Part shown: piece after piece, positions 5,834 through 13,642 of the stretch
Position numbering within the stretch: position 1 is the first letter of the stretch
Layout of the letters: each line of letters begins with the position of its first letter
IMG/VR virus record: IMGVR_UViG_3300030429_000047
Span: 1 to 43,019 of that record
Source of the DNA: a virus
Direction: 5' to 3' (one strand)
DNA: 43,019 bases
The notes under the pieces: generated by a model
Told to the model about the DNA's origin: nothing
Database searches by the model: none
What the model saw: the letters and a program-made list of their open reading frames with translations, nothing else
Translations under genes and position numbers: made by a program

Positions 5834-6493
5834 TTATAAAAAAACGTAGCGAGCCCAATGGTCTTCATGAATTATCGATATTTTCCGTTTTTCTGGCTCA
5901 AATGAATGTTCGTCTTGCATAGCCATTGCTTTTTCAATCTTTCTTCCATAAGTCGTGTGAATCCATTCTGAACTGCATAGACTACCGATCACAAGGTAAT
6001 CAAGGTTTTTATATACTCCGTCTATTACTATCCCGCCCCGCTCAATAATTGCTGTACTGCAAATCTTGCGAGGACCATAAGCAAATTTACCAGTCAAACA
6101 GAAAACCGACCCGGCTACCTCGACCGATGGTGGCGGCTTGTCGAGAGGAAATACCGCTGCCGTCGCTTCGACCTGCGCAGATGGACACTGCTCACCAGAA
6201 ATGCTTTTTAGAATTTTAAAAAGTTCACTCTGTTCTTGTTTGTCGAGAACTTTGTCAACCAGCATCTCTTTTATTCGTGAGTACAGCGTGTTGACAATCC
6301 TGTCTTCACAATACTTTGTGTTTCTTTTCATCCAGTTAAATAAAAATTCAGCCTCTCCTTGATTAACAATTCCGTCAGCGGTTATACCTTTGACCATTCC
6401 AATAAGTTCATCAATGGTCCGGTCGTTAAGCCTTTTTCGGCCATACATTCTATTTAATGGTTGTCCATCATCGTCAATATAAGTGTTTGTCAT
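5834..6493 (-). CDS. BRCT-domain protein
   Basis: A 219-residue protein with two parts. Residues about 25-95 are helical (IDELIGMVKGITADG, EAEFLFNWMKRN, LDKQEQSELFKILKSI), reminiscent of TerB-type helical domains. Residues about 127-205 form a BRCT domain (AGSVFCLTGKFAYGPRKI, ERGGIV, LDYLVIGSLCSSEW, GRKIEKA). BRCT domains of the DNA-ligase type bind DNA ends or phosphopeptides. Here there is no ligase. Stand-alone BRCT proteins occur in many prophages with unknown function. The gene follows the repressor in the same direction and is probably expressed in the lysogen. Confidence 0.75.
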   Translation of the reverse strand: MTNTYIDDDGQPLNRMYGRKRLNDRTIDELIGMVKGITADGIVNQGEAEFLFNWMKRNTKYCEDRIVNTLYSRIKEMLVDKVLDKQEQSELFKILKSISGEQCPSAQVEATAAVFPLDKPPPSVEVAGSVFCLTGKFAYGPRKICSTAIIERGGIVIDGVYKNLDYLVIGSLCSSEWIHTTYGRKIEKAMAMQDEHSFEPEKRKISIIHEDHWARYVFL

Positions 6494-6563
6494 AGTGGCC
6501 TCTTTTTGTAAAAGCTACAATGTGGTACAAAAAATAATTTATTTAGATGTTGATATTTATGAA

Positions 6564-7076
6564 TTATTTTTTGCTATTAACCGATTTGATACCCATAGGT
6601 TTAAACTCACCACTTTCATCTGCTCGTTTTTTTTGCAGTTCTGCAGCTTGCTCCCTTTTTCGATACGTCCATAGCCGATAATCTGGATCATTTATTAAAA
6701 AATCCCGTTCCATTTTCGATAGAAAATCGTTTATCGCTATGGAGTTTTCACCGTAAGATTCAATCAAAAAATCAAAAAGATGTTGAAACTTCCACATAAT
6801 CTGCTCGTACTTCTGAATGCTTTTCATTGGTGGTGGCTCTGAAACAGTCTGTAAGTGCTGCTGATTAAATTCTTCTTTTTCAAGTCCAAGAATCCATTCG
6901 ACGCTCATCCCCGTTGCTTTCGAAATTTTTGCAAGTATTGGTTGACCTGGGATTTTTCCTTCAAGAGCGCTTCTGACAGTTTTTGCGTCTATGCCACATT
7001 TTTTTCCGAATGCCGTTGGACTGCTTTCTTTTAAAAGGATTTTTATCCTTGAAATAAAAATATTTTCTATAGACAT
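6564..7076 (-). CDS. CI-like phage repressor without a peptidase domain
   Basis: A 170-residue protein. The N-terminal helix-turn-helix (SSPTAFGKKCGIDAKTVRSALEG, then ATGMSVEWILGLE) is of the Xre/CI type. The C-terminal half (MKSIQKYEQIMWKFQHLFDF and on) lacks the Ser-Lys self-cleavage domain, so derepression is unlikely to be by RecA-stimulated autocleavage. I chose the ATG at 7076; ATGs at 7103 and an alternative codon at 7148 would extend the protein into the operator region. It faces the Ner-like gene across three palindromic operator-like sites. Confidence 0.8.
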   Translation of the reverse strand: MSIENIFISRIKILLKESSPTAFGKKCGIDAKTVRSALEGKIPGQPILAKISKATGMSVEWILGLEKEEFNQQHLQTVSEPPPMKSIQKYEQIMWKFQHLFDFLIESYGENSIAINDFLSKMERDFLINDPDYRLWTYRKREQAAELQKKRADESGEFKPMGIKSVNSKK

Positions 7077-7109
7077 GTCAGTGTGTTGCCTGTTTTTTCC
7101 CATAGCAAT

Positions 7110-7163
7110 GGAATTATTTCCGGATAAATGGGAAAATATTCCTTGCAACCGGGAATATTTTCA
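7110..7163. promoter_or_regulatory. Three operator-like palindromes between repressor and Ner-like gene
   Basis: GGAATTATTTCC (7110-7121), GGAAAATATTCC (7131-7142) and GGAATATTTTCA (7152-7163) share the form GGAA-N4-TTCC. Their centres are exactly 21 bp apart, two helical turns. A half-match (TTCC) continues the series at 7089-7100. This is the layout expected of a cooperative lambda-type operator controlling divergent repressor and cro/ner promoters. A possible plus-strand promoter is TTGCAA (7143) and TATTTT (7166), which would give a nearly leaderless mRNA for the gene at 7179. Confidence 0.7.
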
Positions 7164-7178
7164 GATATTTTTGTATCC

Positions 7179-7388
7179 ATGACTAAGACACAAATCATAG
7201 GCGCGATAAGACTGATGACCGGCAAACCGGTGGCGGACGTAGCCGTAGAGAATGGCTACTCGAAGCACACTTTTTACCGTGTCATAAAAGGAGAGAGGAA
7301 TATCCCCGAGGTTCGGGAGATCATCTCTTCAATAGTCCATAAAAGCGCAAACGAAATATGGCCGGAACGGCCCGCAGGAGAGGAATAA
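7179..7388 (+). CDS. Ner/Cro-like regulator
   Basis: A 69-residue protein starting MTKTQIIGAIRLMTGKPVAD. A helix-turn-helix (VADVAVENGYSKHTFYRVIKG) is followed by a helix and ends with EIWPERP, the signature close of Mu Ner and its relatives. It would repress the lysogenic promoter and early genes during lytic growth. The start at 7179 has no Shine-Dalgarno; an upstream ATG at 7128 would run through the operators and is rejected. It is first in the rightward early transcription unit, divergent from the CI-like repressor. Confidence 0.75.
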   Translation: MTKTQIIGAIRLMTGKPVADVAVENGYSKHTFYRVIKGERNIPEVREIISSIVHKSANEIWPERPAGEE

Positions 7389-7437
7389 AAAAGTCCTCAT
7401 CCCCTGGACGCAATTCCGGTTGTCGAGCTGGCACTTG

Positions 7438-7485
7438 GCAACCTAACAGGGGGTGGGGCATTTTCGCAAGTAGAAAGTAGGTTGC
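7438..7485. other. Inverted repeat in the gap after the Ner-like gene
   Basis: GCAACCTA (7438-7445) and TAGGTTGC (7478-7485) are perfect inverted copies 32 bp apart in the 207-bp gap 7389-7595. No gene is visible in this gap. The repeat could be a regulator site or an RNA stem; nothing decides between them. Confidence 0.35.
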
Positions 7486-7595
7486 GGGAATGGATATTTC
7501 ATCCTAAGCCCGTAAGTTTCAATGATAATCTCACCGATTGATTTTCAACCAGGGCGAGATCTTAAGATCAGTCAAATAAAATGGAGGTTCCGAGA

Positions 7596-7826
7596 ATGAC
7601 GAAAGAAAAGGTTTCACGGGTTTCCATATGTGACGGAGCAGCAAAACTACTGCAGGAAATGGCAGAGCAGCAAGGCGTGACGCCGCGTGAGTATCTCGAG
7701 GCGCTTCTTCATTACGCGGGCAGCTGCCATAAACGGCCTGGCTCATGGGAAGCATGCCAGCCCTTCGATTTTGCAAGCTATGACAATCGCACCAAGAATG
7801 GGCAATTTGCCGATAGATGGTTTTGA
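7596..7826 (+). CDS. Small ribbon-helix-helix-like protein
   Basis: A 76-residue protein starting MTKEKVSRVSICDGAAK. GGAGG lies about 8 nt before the ATG at 7596, which I prefer to the in-frame ATG at 7581 that overlaps this Shine-Dalgarno. Residues 5-45 (SRVSICDGAAKLLQEMAEQQ, VTPREYLEALLHYA) read as a short strand followed by two helices, the ribbon-helix-helix plan, so it may bind DNA as a dimer. The C-terminal 30 residues are unassigned. It lies in the early regulatory operon between the Ner-like and CII-like genes. Confidence 0.6.
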   Translation: MTKEKVSRVSICDGAAKLLQEMAEQQGVTPREYLEALLHYAGSCHKRPGSWEACQPFDFASYDNRTKNGQFADRWF

Positions 7827-7850
7827 AAATTTCGACGGAAAATTATCAAC

Positions 7851-8333
7851 ATGAAATCAATTTATTACAAACAGGTTAAAACATTAAAGCAGGCTCTTTA
7901 CGATACCATTCATCATCACGACACATTGTCGGTCGCGGCCATCGCCGAGCAGATCGACATGGCGCCCTCATATCTATACCGCGCTGCTACCCTCGATCCT
8001 GATACAGAAGGGCCCGAGGTAAGCGGTGTTCGTTTCCCATTGAAGTATCTCATGCCTTTGATTCGCGTGACCGGGGACTTCCAGATCCTTGACCTGATCG
8101 AGTTTTCTTTAGGCCGGGTTGCTATCCCAATTCCAAAGCCTGAAAAGGATTGCACTGCAGATCTGCAGACAAAAGCGCTCAACGCAGTTATCGAGTTCGG
8201 CGATTTTATAAAGGCGGTCACAGCTTCCATTAAAGACGGCACCATCACTGACGAAGAACAGAAAAAGCTGGAGCGCGAAGGCAACGACGCTATCCAGGCC
8301 ATTATGATATTGCTTTCAGCAAAGAGCAAATAA
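7851..8333 (+). CDS. CII-like phage regulatory protein (CP76 type)
   Basis: A 160-residue protein. The N-terminus (KQALYDTIHHHDTLSVAAIA, then EQIDMAPSYLYRAATLD) is a helix-turn-helix. The next segment, VRFPLKYLMPLIRVTGDFQI, and the C-terminal helices (LQTKALNAVIEFGDFIKAV, ITDEEQKKLEREGNDAIQAI) match the plan of the phage regulatory protein CII (CP76) family. Members control the lysis-lysogeny choice in some temperate phages. It follows the Ner-like gene in the rightward early operon and is the second or third regulator there. Confidence 0.7.
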   Translation: MKSIYYKQVKTLKQALYDTIHHHDTLSVAAIAEQIDMAPSYLYRAATLDPDTEGPEVSGVRFPLKYLMPLIRVTGDFQILDLIEFSLGRVAIPIPKPEKDCTADLQTKALNAVIEFGDFIKAVTASIKDGTITDEEQKKLEREGNDAIQAIMILLSAKSK

Positions 8334-8334
8334 C

Positions 8335-8526
8335 ATGGGCCTTGCTGAAGAGGTAGCCGAGCTTCGCCGCGAGATAGCGGAACTGACGCGCCTTATAACC
8401 AACATGGTGGCACCTGCGACCAGCCTTTCGATAGCCGAAAAGTCGCGACTGATCCGCGAGGCCCATGCCTCGGGCAACAAGGCCACCATTCGCAAAACAA
8501 CCAAGTTCATCAACAGTAAGGGGTAA
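8335..8526 (+). CDS. Small helical protein of unknown function
   Basis: A 63-residue protein. The first 25 residues (MGLAEEVAELRREIAELTRL) form a short coiled coil. The rest (SIAEKSRLIREAHASGN, ATIRKTTKF) could be a minimal DNA-binding helical hairpin. It starts one base after the CII-like stop, so it is in the same operon. No family recognised. Confidence 0.55.
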   Translation: MGLAEEVAELRREIAELTRLITNMVAPATSLSIAEKSRLIREAHASGNKATIRKTTKFINSKG

Positions 8527-8531
8527 AGACT

Positions 8532-8705
8532 ATGAAAGACGTAACGTACAAACGTATCGGTGTTTCCCTGGTTGTGTCGTCAGCAGTTGCAGTCGTGTGC
8601 CTCACCTATCTCACTGTAGTAAACCTCATCCCGCCAGCTATAGACGCGATACTGGATCATCAGATCGCAGTGGCGATAACTGCTCAAGGTTCAGAGCGTC
8701 CATAG
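8532..8705 (+). CDS. 57-residue single-pass membrane peptide
   Basis: A short ORF starting MKDVTYKRIGVSL with one hydrophobic stretch (VVSSAVAVVCLTYLTVVNLI, residues 14-33) and a C-terminal soluble tail (DAILDHQIAVAITAQGSERP). AAGGGG lies about 8 nt before the ATG, a good ribosome site, and the gene begins 5 bp after the preceding stop. Function unknown. A small inner-membrane regulator or exclusion protein would fit, but nothing proves it. Confidence 0.55.
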   Translation: MKDVTYKRIGVSLVVSSAVAVVCLTYLTVVNLIPPAIDAILDHQIAVAITAQGSERP

Positions 8706-8975
8706 TCTGCGCTCTCATGCCAGCCCTTTCCAGCTGCCCCTTTGCCCCCTATGGAGACCTCGGGCCGACAGGACAAGATCTTGAAGATCAGCCAGAGAAA
8801 TCGTGGGTCCTCCCTGGAAGGGGCAGAAACACGGTTTCGGGGCCCTCGAGTTCCGGCTGGCTTGAAAGATTTGGTTTGGTTGGAAAATTGGAAAATGAGT
8901 TTTGCTGCATGTCGAGCGGTGTTTTTGTTAGGTTTTCGGCGTGAATTTTTTGGCGCAAAATTATCAATTTAATTT
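8706..8975 (+). other. Gap before the helicase gene
   Basis: No convincing gene. An ORF at 8742-8972 has no Shine-Dalgarno and a composition typical of chance translation (GSSLEGAETRFRGPRVP). The second half of the gap becomes T-rich and then AT-rich (8935-8975). The helicase promoter or leader is probably here, but no clear elements are seen. Confidence 0.4.
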
Positions 8976-10580
8976 ATGAACGAGCAAGAGATAGCACGGC
9001 AGGTTGAGGAGCGGGCGGCAGGGTTATTGCCGGAGGTGGTGCGCGAGCCGCTCGATCCTCTGTTTGTCAAAAGCTGCCTAGACGGCAACGAGCGCGGTGA
9101 TGGCTGCATGGCTGCTTCGCTTTTAAAGGACCGTTTCTTGCTTAACGTTACCGTCAACAAGGATCCAGAGTGGTACTCCTGGGAGGGTAATGTCTGGCAG
9201 CGAGATATCTTTCGAAAATCTATCGATGCGGTCGAGGAGTGTGCCGTTGAATATTCCCGAATGGCTATCGATCTCTCTGAAAAAATTGAAGAGCGCGGGA
9301 TCAAGAAAAAAGACGATGACGGTTGGATGATCGCTCTGCGCGATAAGTATATCTCTCGGGTATCTAGGCTGCGGTCTGAGAACGGCGCGAAGAAGGCATT
9401 GTCGATGGCAGCTGTTGTCGATCGACAAATGGCATGCGAGGAAGCTGAATTTAATCAGAATCCTTGGTTACTGCCGGTGGCGAATGGTGTCATCGACCTC
9501 GAGACCGGCGCCTTAACCAGAGGGAGGCCTGCTGATCGGATGACCAAGGCGCTCGATATTGAGTACGATCCGCGTGCCGAATACGAGCCATGGGTTGATT
9601 TTGTCCGGGAGGTTTCCGACTCGGAAGAGATGGAGCAGTTCCAAAAACGGTCGGCAGGTTATGCCGCCACCGGCTTTACTCATGAGCAATATATCTGGAT
9701 CTACATTGGCCCTGGGCGTAATGGTAAAGGAATTTTCTTCAATGCTTTGTCCGATGTCCTTGGGCCGTATTACCACGAGATCGACAAAGGCATGATCCTT
9801 GAGCAACGTAACGAACCAGGGCCTGCCGCCGCGTCAGAGCATAAATACAGTCTGCTGCATAAACGGTTCATCGTCGCCGCCGAGACGAACAAGGGCCAGC
9901 GGATCGACGCCAGTGCGCTCAAATCTTTGACTGGTATGAACATGGTTAAGTGCCGGCCGAACTTCCGAAGTGAAATCATTTTTGCTCCTTCTCATTCCAT
10001 TTTTTGCCAGACCAATAATTTCCCGATAGGCCTGACTCGCGAGCTGTCGCTGATCGAGCGGATCCTGATCATCGAATATCCGTTTATTTATGTCGACGAT
10101 GTTGAGGAAAAAAAGAAGAAGTTTCCCGCCCTGGCTGAAAAATTTAGAAAGAAAGACCCGAAGCTACACGAAAAACTGGCCAAGTACAGACCGGGAATTC
10201 TGCGCTGGATCGTCGAGGGGTGCCAGGACTGGAAGCAGAATGGCCTAAAGCCGCCACAACAGGTGCTCGATCATGTCAGCAGGCTGGTTAAAGAAAACGA
10301 TTATATCGGTCTGTTTATCGAGGATTGCTGCGATCAGTGGCCTGATCGGCCAGAGGTCCGGATCACCACTAAGACGATGTACGAGGTTTTCAAATATTGG
10401 TGGACCCAGAGCAACGATGATAACGACAAAAATATTTTGAAGATAAAGCAAGTCACGGCTGCTCTACGCGAAAAAGGTTTCGAAGTTAAACCGTCTGGTG
10501 GATCTACATGGGTTCACCGCTTGACCATCAAGGATGATGTTTCGGACAGCATCAGGGGCAAACAGCGGGGTGAATCATGA
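8976..10580 (+). CDS. P4-type SF3 helicase / primase-helicase
   Basis: A 534-residue replication protein. Residues 160-240 form the D5-type N-terminal region (NPWLLPVANGVIDLETGAL). The SF3 ATPase follows, with Walker A GPGRNGKG (245-252), a Walker-B-like strand RFIVAAE around 295, and sensor region SIFCQTNNFPIG around 350. The C-terminal 100 residues form a winged-helix-like end. It would unwind DNA at the phage origin as a hexamer. The candidate origin lies directly downstream, followed by a separate CHC2 primase. The ATG has no strong Shine-Dalgarno. Confidence 0.9.
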   Translation: MNEQEIARQVEERAAGLLPEVVREPLDPLFVKSCLDGNERGDGCMAASLLKDRFLLNVTVNKDPEWYSWEGNVWQRDIFRKSIDAVEECAVEYSRMAIDLSEKIEERGIKKKDDDGWMIALRDKYISRVSRLRSENGAKKALSMAAVVDRQMACEEAEFNQNPWLLPVANGVIDLETGALTRGRPADRMTKALDIEYDPRAEYEPWVDFVREVSDSEEMEQFQKRSAGYAATGFTHEQYIWIYIGPGRNGKGIFFNALSDVLGPYYHEIDKGMILEQRNEPGPAAASEHKYSLLHKRFIVAAETNKGQRIDASALKSLTGMNMVKCRPNFRSEIIFAPSHSIFCQTNNFPIGLTRELSLIERILIIEYPFIYVDDVEEKKKKFPALAEKFRKKDPKLHEKLAKYRPGILRWIVEGCQDWKQNGLKPPQQVLDHVSRLVKENDYIGLFIEDCCDQWPDRPEVRITTKTMYEVFKYWWTQSNDDNDKNILKIKQVTAALREKGFEVKPSGGSTWVHRLTIKDDVSDSIRGKQRGES

Positions 10581-10586
10581 CATCTA

Positions 10587-10633
10587 CTCATGGCATTTCG
10601 GTTCTCAGTACGCTGCCCTCTATCAACTCATGG
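10587..10633 (+). repeat. 47-bp inverted repeat, left arm
   Basis: Pairs with 10813-10859 with 7 mismatches in 47. The best-conserved core is ACGCTGCCCTCTA (10609-10621). Each end carries a CTCATGG iteron. Confidence 0.8.
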
Positions 10634-10812
10634 CTTTTAACTATAGATAAACACAAAGGAAAAGGGTCTTGCCATGAGGACCATGAGCAAATTGCAGACG
10701 CGCGTACGGAAGATAATATTACTCTGTTTTTTTACTTTCCATGTCACGTATACATTTTACTCATGTTACTCATGGTAAGTAATATTATATATATATATCA
10801 ATATGTTATTTA

Positions 10813-10859
10813 CCATGAGTTAGTAGAGGGCAGCGTATTGAGAGGCCAAAAGCCATGAG
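10813..10859 (-). repeat. 47-bp inverted repeat, right arm
   Basis: Inverted copy of 10587-10633. Its right end overlaps the Shine-Dalgarno (GAGGAGGG) of the primase gene at 10872, so binding here could also control primase translation or transcription. Confidence 0.8.
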
Positions 10860-10871
10860 GAGGGCTTTTTT

Positions 10872-12251
10872 ATGAGCAACATTTTATCGATAGTTCAGGA
10901 AATCGCCGCTCGTTATTCCCTGTTGAAGAAGGGTGGCCGGTATGCCGGAGCGTGTCCGGAGTGCGGTGGCTCGCAGAAGTCGGACAAATTTTCCTTTTAT
11001 ACCGACGGCGGTTTCATGTGTTTTGCCTGTTCGTTTCGTGGCGACATCATCACCTGGCTGCGCAAGAAGGAAGGAAAGACCTGTCCAGAGGCCCACGAGT
11101 ACGCCGGGTTGGACTGCAGGGCGGTAGCGTGCTCGGTGCGCGGGACCTGCCGTATGGGTGACGGATCCGGTAAGAAAATTGCCAGACAGCCAAAAACCAT
11201 CTCACCAATGGCTCCTTTGCCAGGCAACGATTTGCCGCTGACCATCGTCAAGACGCCGCAGGCTGTGTGGCGTGAGTGGGCTGAGTCTATTATCGATAAA
11301 GCCGTGTCTCGCCTGCAGGCAAATGATGAGGTTCTGGCGTGGCTGGCCAAGCGAGGGATTACCCGTGAAGCTGCCGACCGCTTTGGCCTTGGCTGGCTCG
11401 GGCACGATCAGAGGGTCAAGCGAGACAGAATAGGCCTGGCGCCCAGATCAGGAAAAACTGAATTGTGGATTCCGGGAGGCCTGCTTATCTCGATTTATGA
11501 TGATAACCGAATCCACCGTCTGCGCGTTCGCCGTACCGATGAAACCAGGGCTAAGTTTTTGTCCGATCTTAAATACGTCTGGCTGGAAGGTTCGGGAAAT
11601 GAGCCGATGGTCCTTCGTCCTGCCGGCAAGATCCGCGGGGCGGTGATCGTCGAGGCAGAGCTTGACGGTATGGCCGTGGCGGCTGCTCACGATCAGGTAC
11701 TTGTTGTAGCAGTCGGGTCGGTTTCTACCGGAGTCCCGCAAAATTTACGGCATGAGCTTGCGCAGCTGCCGGTGATCATGGTGTCGCTGGATGCCGATCA
11801 AGGCAAGGACGGAAAGCAAGGAGCCGGCCAGGTTGCCTGCACGCGGTGGTTCTCTGCTTTTCGGCGGGCGAAATTCTGGCCGGTACCGCAGGGCAAGGAC
11901 CCAGGACACTACGCTGAGTTGGGCGGCAATCTTCGACCATGGATCGAGGCAGGCCTCGTTCCAGAACTGTCGACATTTAACGCTAGCCATGAGCTGCCCT
12001 TATCACCTGTGAGCTTCACGCCGGGGGGAGGGGGTGAGTCGGAAAAGTGTGTCGAGAAAAACAACGATGTCGAGATTGAAGATAAATTGCCTGAAGCTAT
12101 TCCCGGGTTGCGATGGTGCAGTATCTGTTTTGGGGATCGGTTCTTGGCCAGCGATGCCGGTGGCTATTTCTGTACGGAGTGCCAGCCTATGGACGTGGCC
12201 GGCCGGATTGTCCGGGCGAACGTGCCACGTGCTGAATACGTAGTCGATTAA
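10872..12251 (+). CDS. CHC2 zinc-finger / Toprim DNA primase
   Basis: A 459-residue DnaG-type primase that would make RNA primers for phage replication. The N-terminal zinc finger uses C28, C31, C50 and C53 (CPECGG and CFACS). The Toprim domain has E261 in VIVEAELDG and the D-x-D at 307-309 in VSLDADQG. A second zinc knuckle closes the protein (CSICFGD and CTECQP, about 416-437). GAGGAGGG 8 nt upstream supports the ATG. No helicase motifs are present, which fits a split system with the SF3 helicase upstream. Confidence 0.92.
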   Translation: MSNILSIVQEIAARYSLLKKGGRYAGACPECGGSQKSDKFSFYTDGGFMCFACSFRGDIITWLRKKEGKTCPEAHEYAGLDCRAVACSVRGTCRMGDGSGKKIARQPKTISPMAPLPGNDLPLTIVKTPQAVWREWAESIIDKAVSRLQANDEVLAWLAKRGITREAADRFGLGWLGHDQRVKRDRIGLAPRSGKTELWIPGGLLISIYDDNRIHRLRVRRTDETRAKFLSDLKYVWLEGSGNEPMVLRPAGKIRGAVIVEAELDGMAVAAAHDQVLVVAVGSVSTGVPQNLRHELAQLPVIMVSLDADQGKDGKQGAGQVACTRWFSAFRRAKFWPVPQGKDPGHYAELGGNLRPWIEAGLVPELSTFNASHELPLSPVSFTPGGGGESEKCVEKNNDVEIEDKLPEAIPGLRWCSICFGDRFLASDAGGYFCTECQPMDVAGRIVRANVPRAEYVVD

Positions 12252-12292
12252 GTGGCGGCTTGCAGCCGCAAAAGCAAAAGGAGGAAAAGCGA

Positions 12293-12505
12293 ATGGAACA
12301 GCCTATTTTTAAACTTCCCCGTGTCGGGCTGGTTGGTGGGCGTCCGGTTGACCGGACTTATATGGCTGCAATGGAAGAAAAAGCAAAGCGGGTTGAGGCC
12401 GCCTGCAGATGGGTGGGGCCGGTCGGCGGCAGTAATGAGGATAAGCGGCAGTTGACGCTGCCATTTGGCAAGGTTGGAAAAAAAGGTAAGGGAGAGATCA
12501 AATGA
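12293..12505 (+). CDS. Small protein of unknown function
   Basis: A 70-residue basic protein starting MEQPIFKLPRVGLVGGRPVD. AAAGGAGG ends about 7 nt before the ATG at 12293, so the upstream in-frame ATG at 12260 is rejected. The segment KRVEAACRWVGPVGG and the Lys-rich C-terminus (GKVGKKGKGEIK) suggest nucleic-acid contact but match no known family. It overlaps the next gene by 4 bp and belongs to the primase operon. Confidence 0.6.
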   Translation: MEQPIFKLPRVGLVGGRPVDRTYMAAMEEKAKRVEAACRWVGPVGGSNEDKRQLTLPFGKVGKKGKGEIK

Positions 12506-12723
12506 CAGGTCTAATCGTTAATGGCGCGACTCAGTCTTTCGCCTATCCTGTTCTGCCGGCGCGGGGCCGCGATAGGTGCAGTCGTCGCAAGTGCAAGTGG
12601 TCCGGAACGGACAATGAAAAAGAAACAAAGCAAAGCGCTGATCTGTCTACTGAATTTGGCATAGCTGTCAACGTTCTCTGCTGTCCGCGCTGTGGCTCTG
12701 AAACGTTTTACCCGTGTAAATAG
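12502..12723 (+). CDS. Small zinc-ribbon protein
   Basis: A 73-residue protein with a Cys pair in RCSRRKCKW and CCPRCGSETFYPCK at the C-terminus, a probable zinc ribbon. GGGAG lies 7 nt before the ATG. Overlap with the preceding stop (ATGA) shows translational coupling. The role is unknown. Such proteins often sit between replication and packaging genes. Confidence 0.6.
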   Translation: MTGLIVNGATQSFAYPVLPARGRDRCSRRKCKWSGTDNEKETKQSADLSTEFGIAVNVLCCPRCGSETFYPCK

Positions 12724-12726
12724 TCG

Positions 12727-13389
12727 ATGGTAAAAAACACCGCCACCAGCGGCCCAGATTGGGCGAGCTACCAAGAGACCAAAAAGAAAAGTGAGGTCCT
12801 TGCTTTCCTGACCGGATCGGGTTGGCCTGTTAAGCGGCAGACGTTTTACAACCATTGCACCGACGGTAAACTCCGCACAAATCGTGCCGGGGTTTACTCC
12901 CGGGCGGCGGTAAGAAAATATGCCAGGACCTGTCTCGTGCATGAGTCGGCCAATGGAATGATGGAAGGCGACCTGGCGGTCAACCTGGCGGCGCAAAAAA
13001 CACAGAAGGAGATCCGGCGGATTGACGTCGCGACCAAGCGCGAGGAGTTCAAATTTCTCATTGAAAGAAAACTTTACGTGCTGAAAAGCGATGTCGCTGC
13101 CGAGTTGGCAGCACGGGCGGTGGTGCTCGACAGCGGTCTTGAATACATGTTCCAGACCTCGCTTGCCGAGATCATAGCAGTCGTCCGCGGCGACCAGACC
13201 CGGGCGTCAGAGCTGCTCGAATTTTTGATTGAAAGAAAAGACCGGCAAATGAACGAATACGCGGCCATGGGCGAATTCATGGTTGAACTGGAAATAGACG
13301 GAGATGGCAGTGGAGACCATTTATCAGGATTCGATGAGTTCAGAGATTTCGAGGGAAGTGGTGGCGACGCGGACGGTGATGGTTTTTGA
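12727..13389 (+). CDS. Terminase small subunit-like protein (Nu1 type)
   Basis: A 220-residue protein. Residues 15-75 (YQETKKKSEVLAFLTGSG, VKRQTFYNHCTDGKL, YSRAAVRKYA) form a winged helix-turn-helix of the Nu1 kind. Residues 85-130 form a long helix (LAAQKTQKEIRRIDVATKRE), and the C-terminus is acidic (GDGSGDHLSGFDEFRDFEGS). Nu1-type subunits recognise the cos site and load the large subunit. The large subunit here is of the matching gpA type but lies 2.7 kb away beyond accessory genes. The assignment rests on domain plan and partner type. Confidence 0.65.
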   Translation: MVKNTATSGPDWASYQETKKKSEVLAFLTGSGWPVKRQTFYNHCTDGKLRTNRAGVYSRAAVRKYARTCLVHESANGMMEGDLAVNLAAQKTQKEIRRIDVATKREEFKFLIERKLYVLKSDVAAELAARAVVLDSGLEYMFQTSLAEIIAVVRGDQTRASELLEFLIERKDRQMNEYAAMGEFMVELEIDGDGSGDHLSGFDEFRDFEGSGGDADGDGF

Positions 13390-13642
13390 GGCTGGTTCTG
13401 AACTGCTCTATCTACCCCACCGCGACAGTTATGTGTGGCAGCGTCCGGCAAATGGCAGGTCACCTGAAGAGGTGGCGATTGTCGCCGGTAGCGATGGTGA
13501 GGCGCTTCGCGAAGTGCTGATCGTCTTTCTCTGTGAGTTGCTCGGGCTGAGTTTGGATGACGAATTTTCTTTTATGTTGGTTAACGCTCTGGTTGATCGG
13601 AAATCTACTGATCTTTTGAGGTGTCAACATGGGCAGGCGTAA
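13334..13642 (+). CDS. Phage protein of unknown function
   Basis: A 102-residue protein overlapping the end of the terminase small subunit by 56 bp. The start is uncertain: ATGs at 13304, 13334 and 13379 are all in frame. I use 13334, with AGGA 6 nt upstream. The central segment VFEAGSELLYLPHRDSYVWQ and the C-terminus (LCELLGLSLDDEFSFMLVNA) suggest a small mixed alpha/beta protein. No family recognised. It overlaps the next gene by 14 bp. Confidence 0.5.
   Translation: MSSEISREVVATRTVMVFEAGSELLYLPHRDSYVWQRPANGRSPEEVAIVAGSDGEALREVLIVFLCELLGLSLDDEFSFMLVNALVDRKSTDLLRCQHGQA

Larger units (their letters stand above)
10585..10862. other. Candidate phage replication origin with CATGAG iterons
   Basis: The 290-bp gap between helicase and primase holds eight copies of CTCATG/CATGAG, in the order plus-plus (10587, 10627), minus-minus (10672, 10681), plus-plus (10759, 10768), minus-minus (10813, 10853). 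Two pairs are 9 bp apart in tandem. The outer copies end a 47-bp imperfect inverted repeat. The interior is AT-rich, with a TATATATATATA tract near 10787-10798 that could be the unwinding element. Position next to an SF3 helicase matches the P4 plan, where the helicase itself binds iterons. An ORF crossing the block (10577-10858) looks like chance translation. Confidence 0.6.

Noticed and set aside
8742-8972. 76-residue ORF before the helicase gene
   Set aside because: No Shine-Dalgarno, no recognisable fold, and composition changes abruptly into the AT-rich stretch.
10577-10858. 93-residue ORF across the iteron block
   Set aside because: No ribosome site, biased chance-like composition (runs of I/Y/F from the TA tract), and the DNA is better explained by the inverted repeat and iterons.
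10587-10859. MITE insertion
   Set aside because: Inverted repeats and AT-rich centre would fit, but no target-site duplication is visible and the internal paired iterons favour an origin. Not fully excluded.
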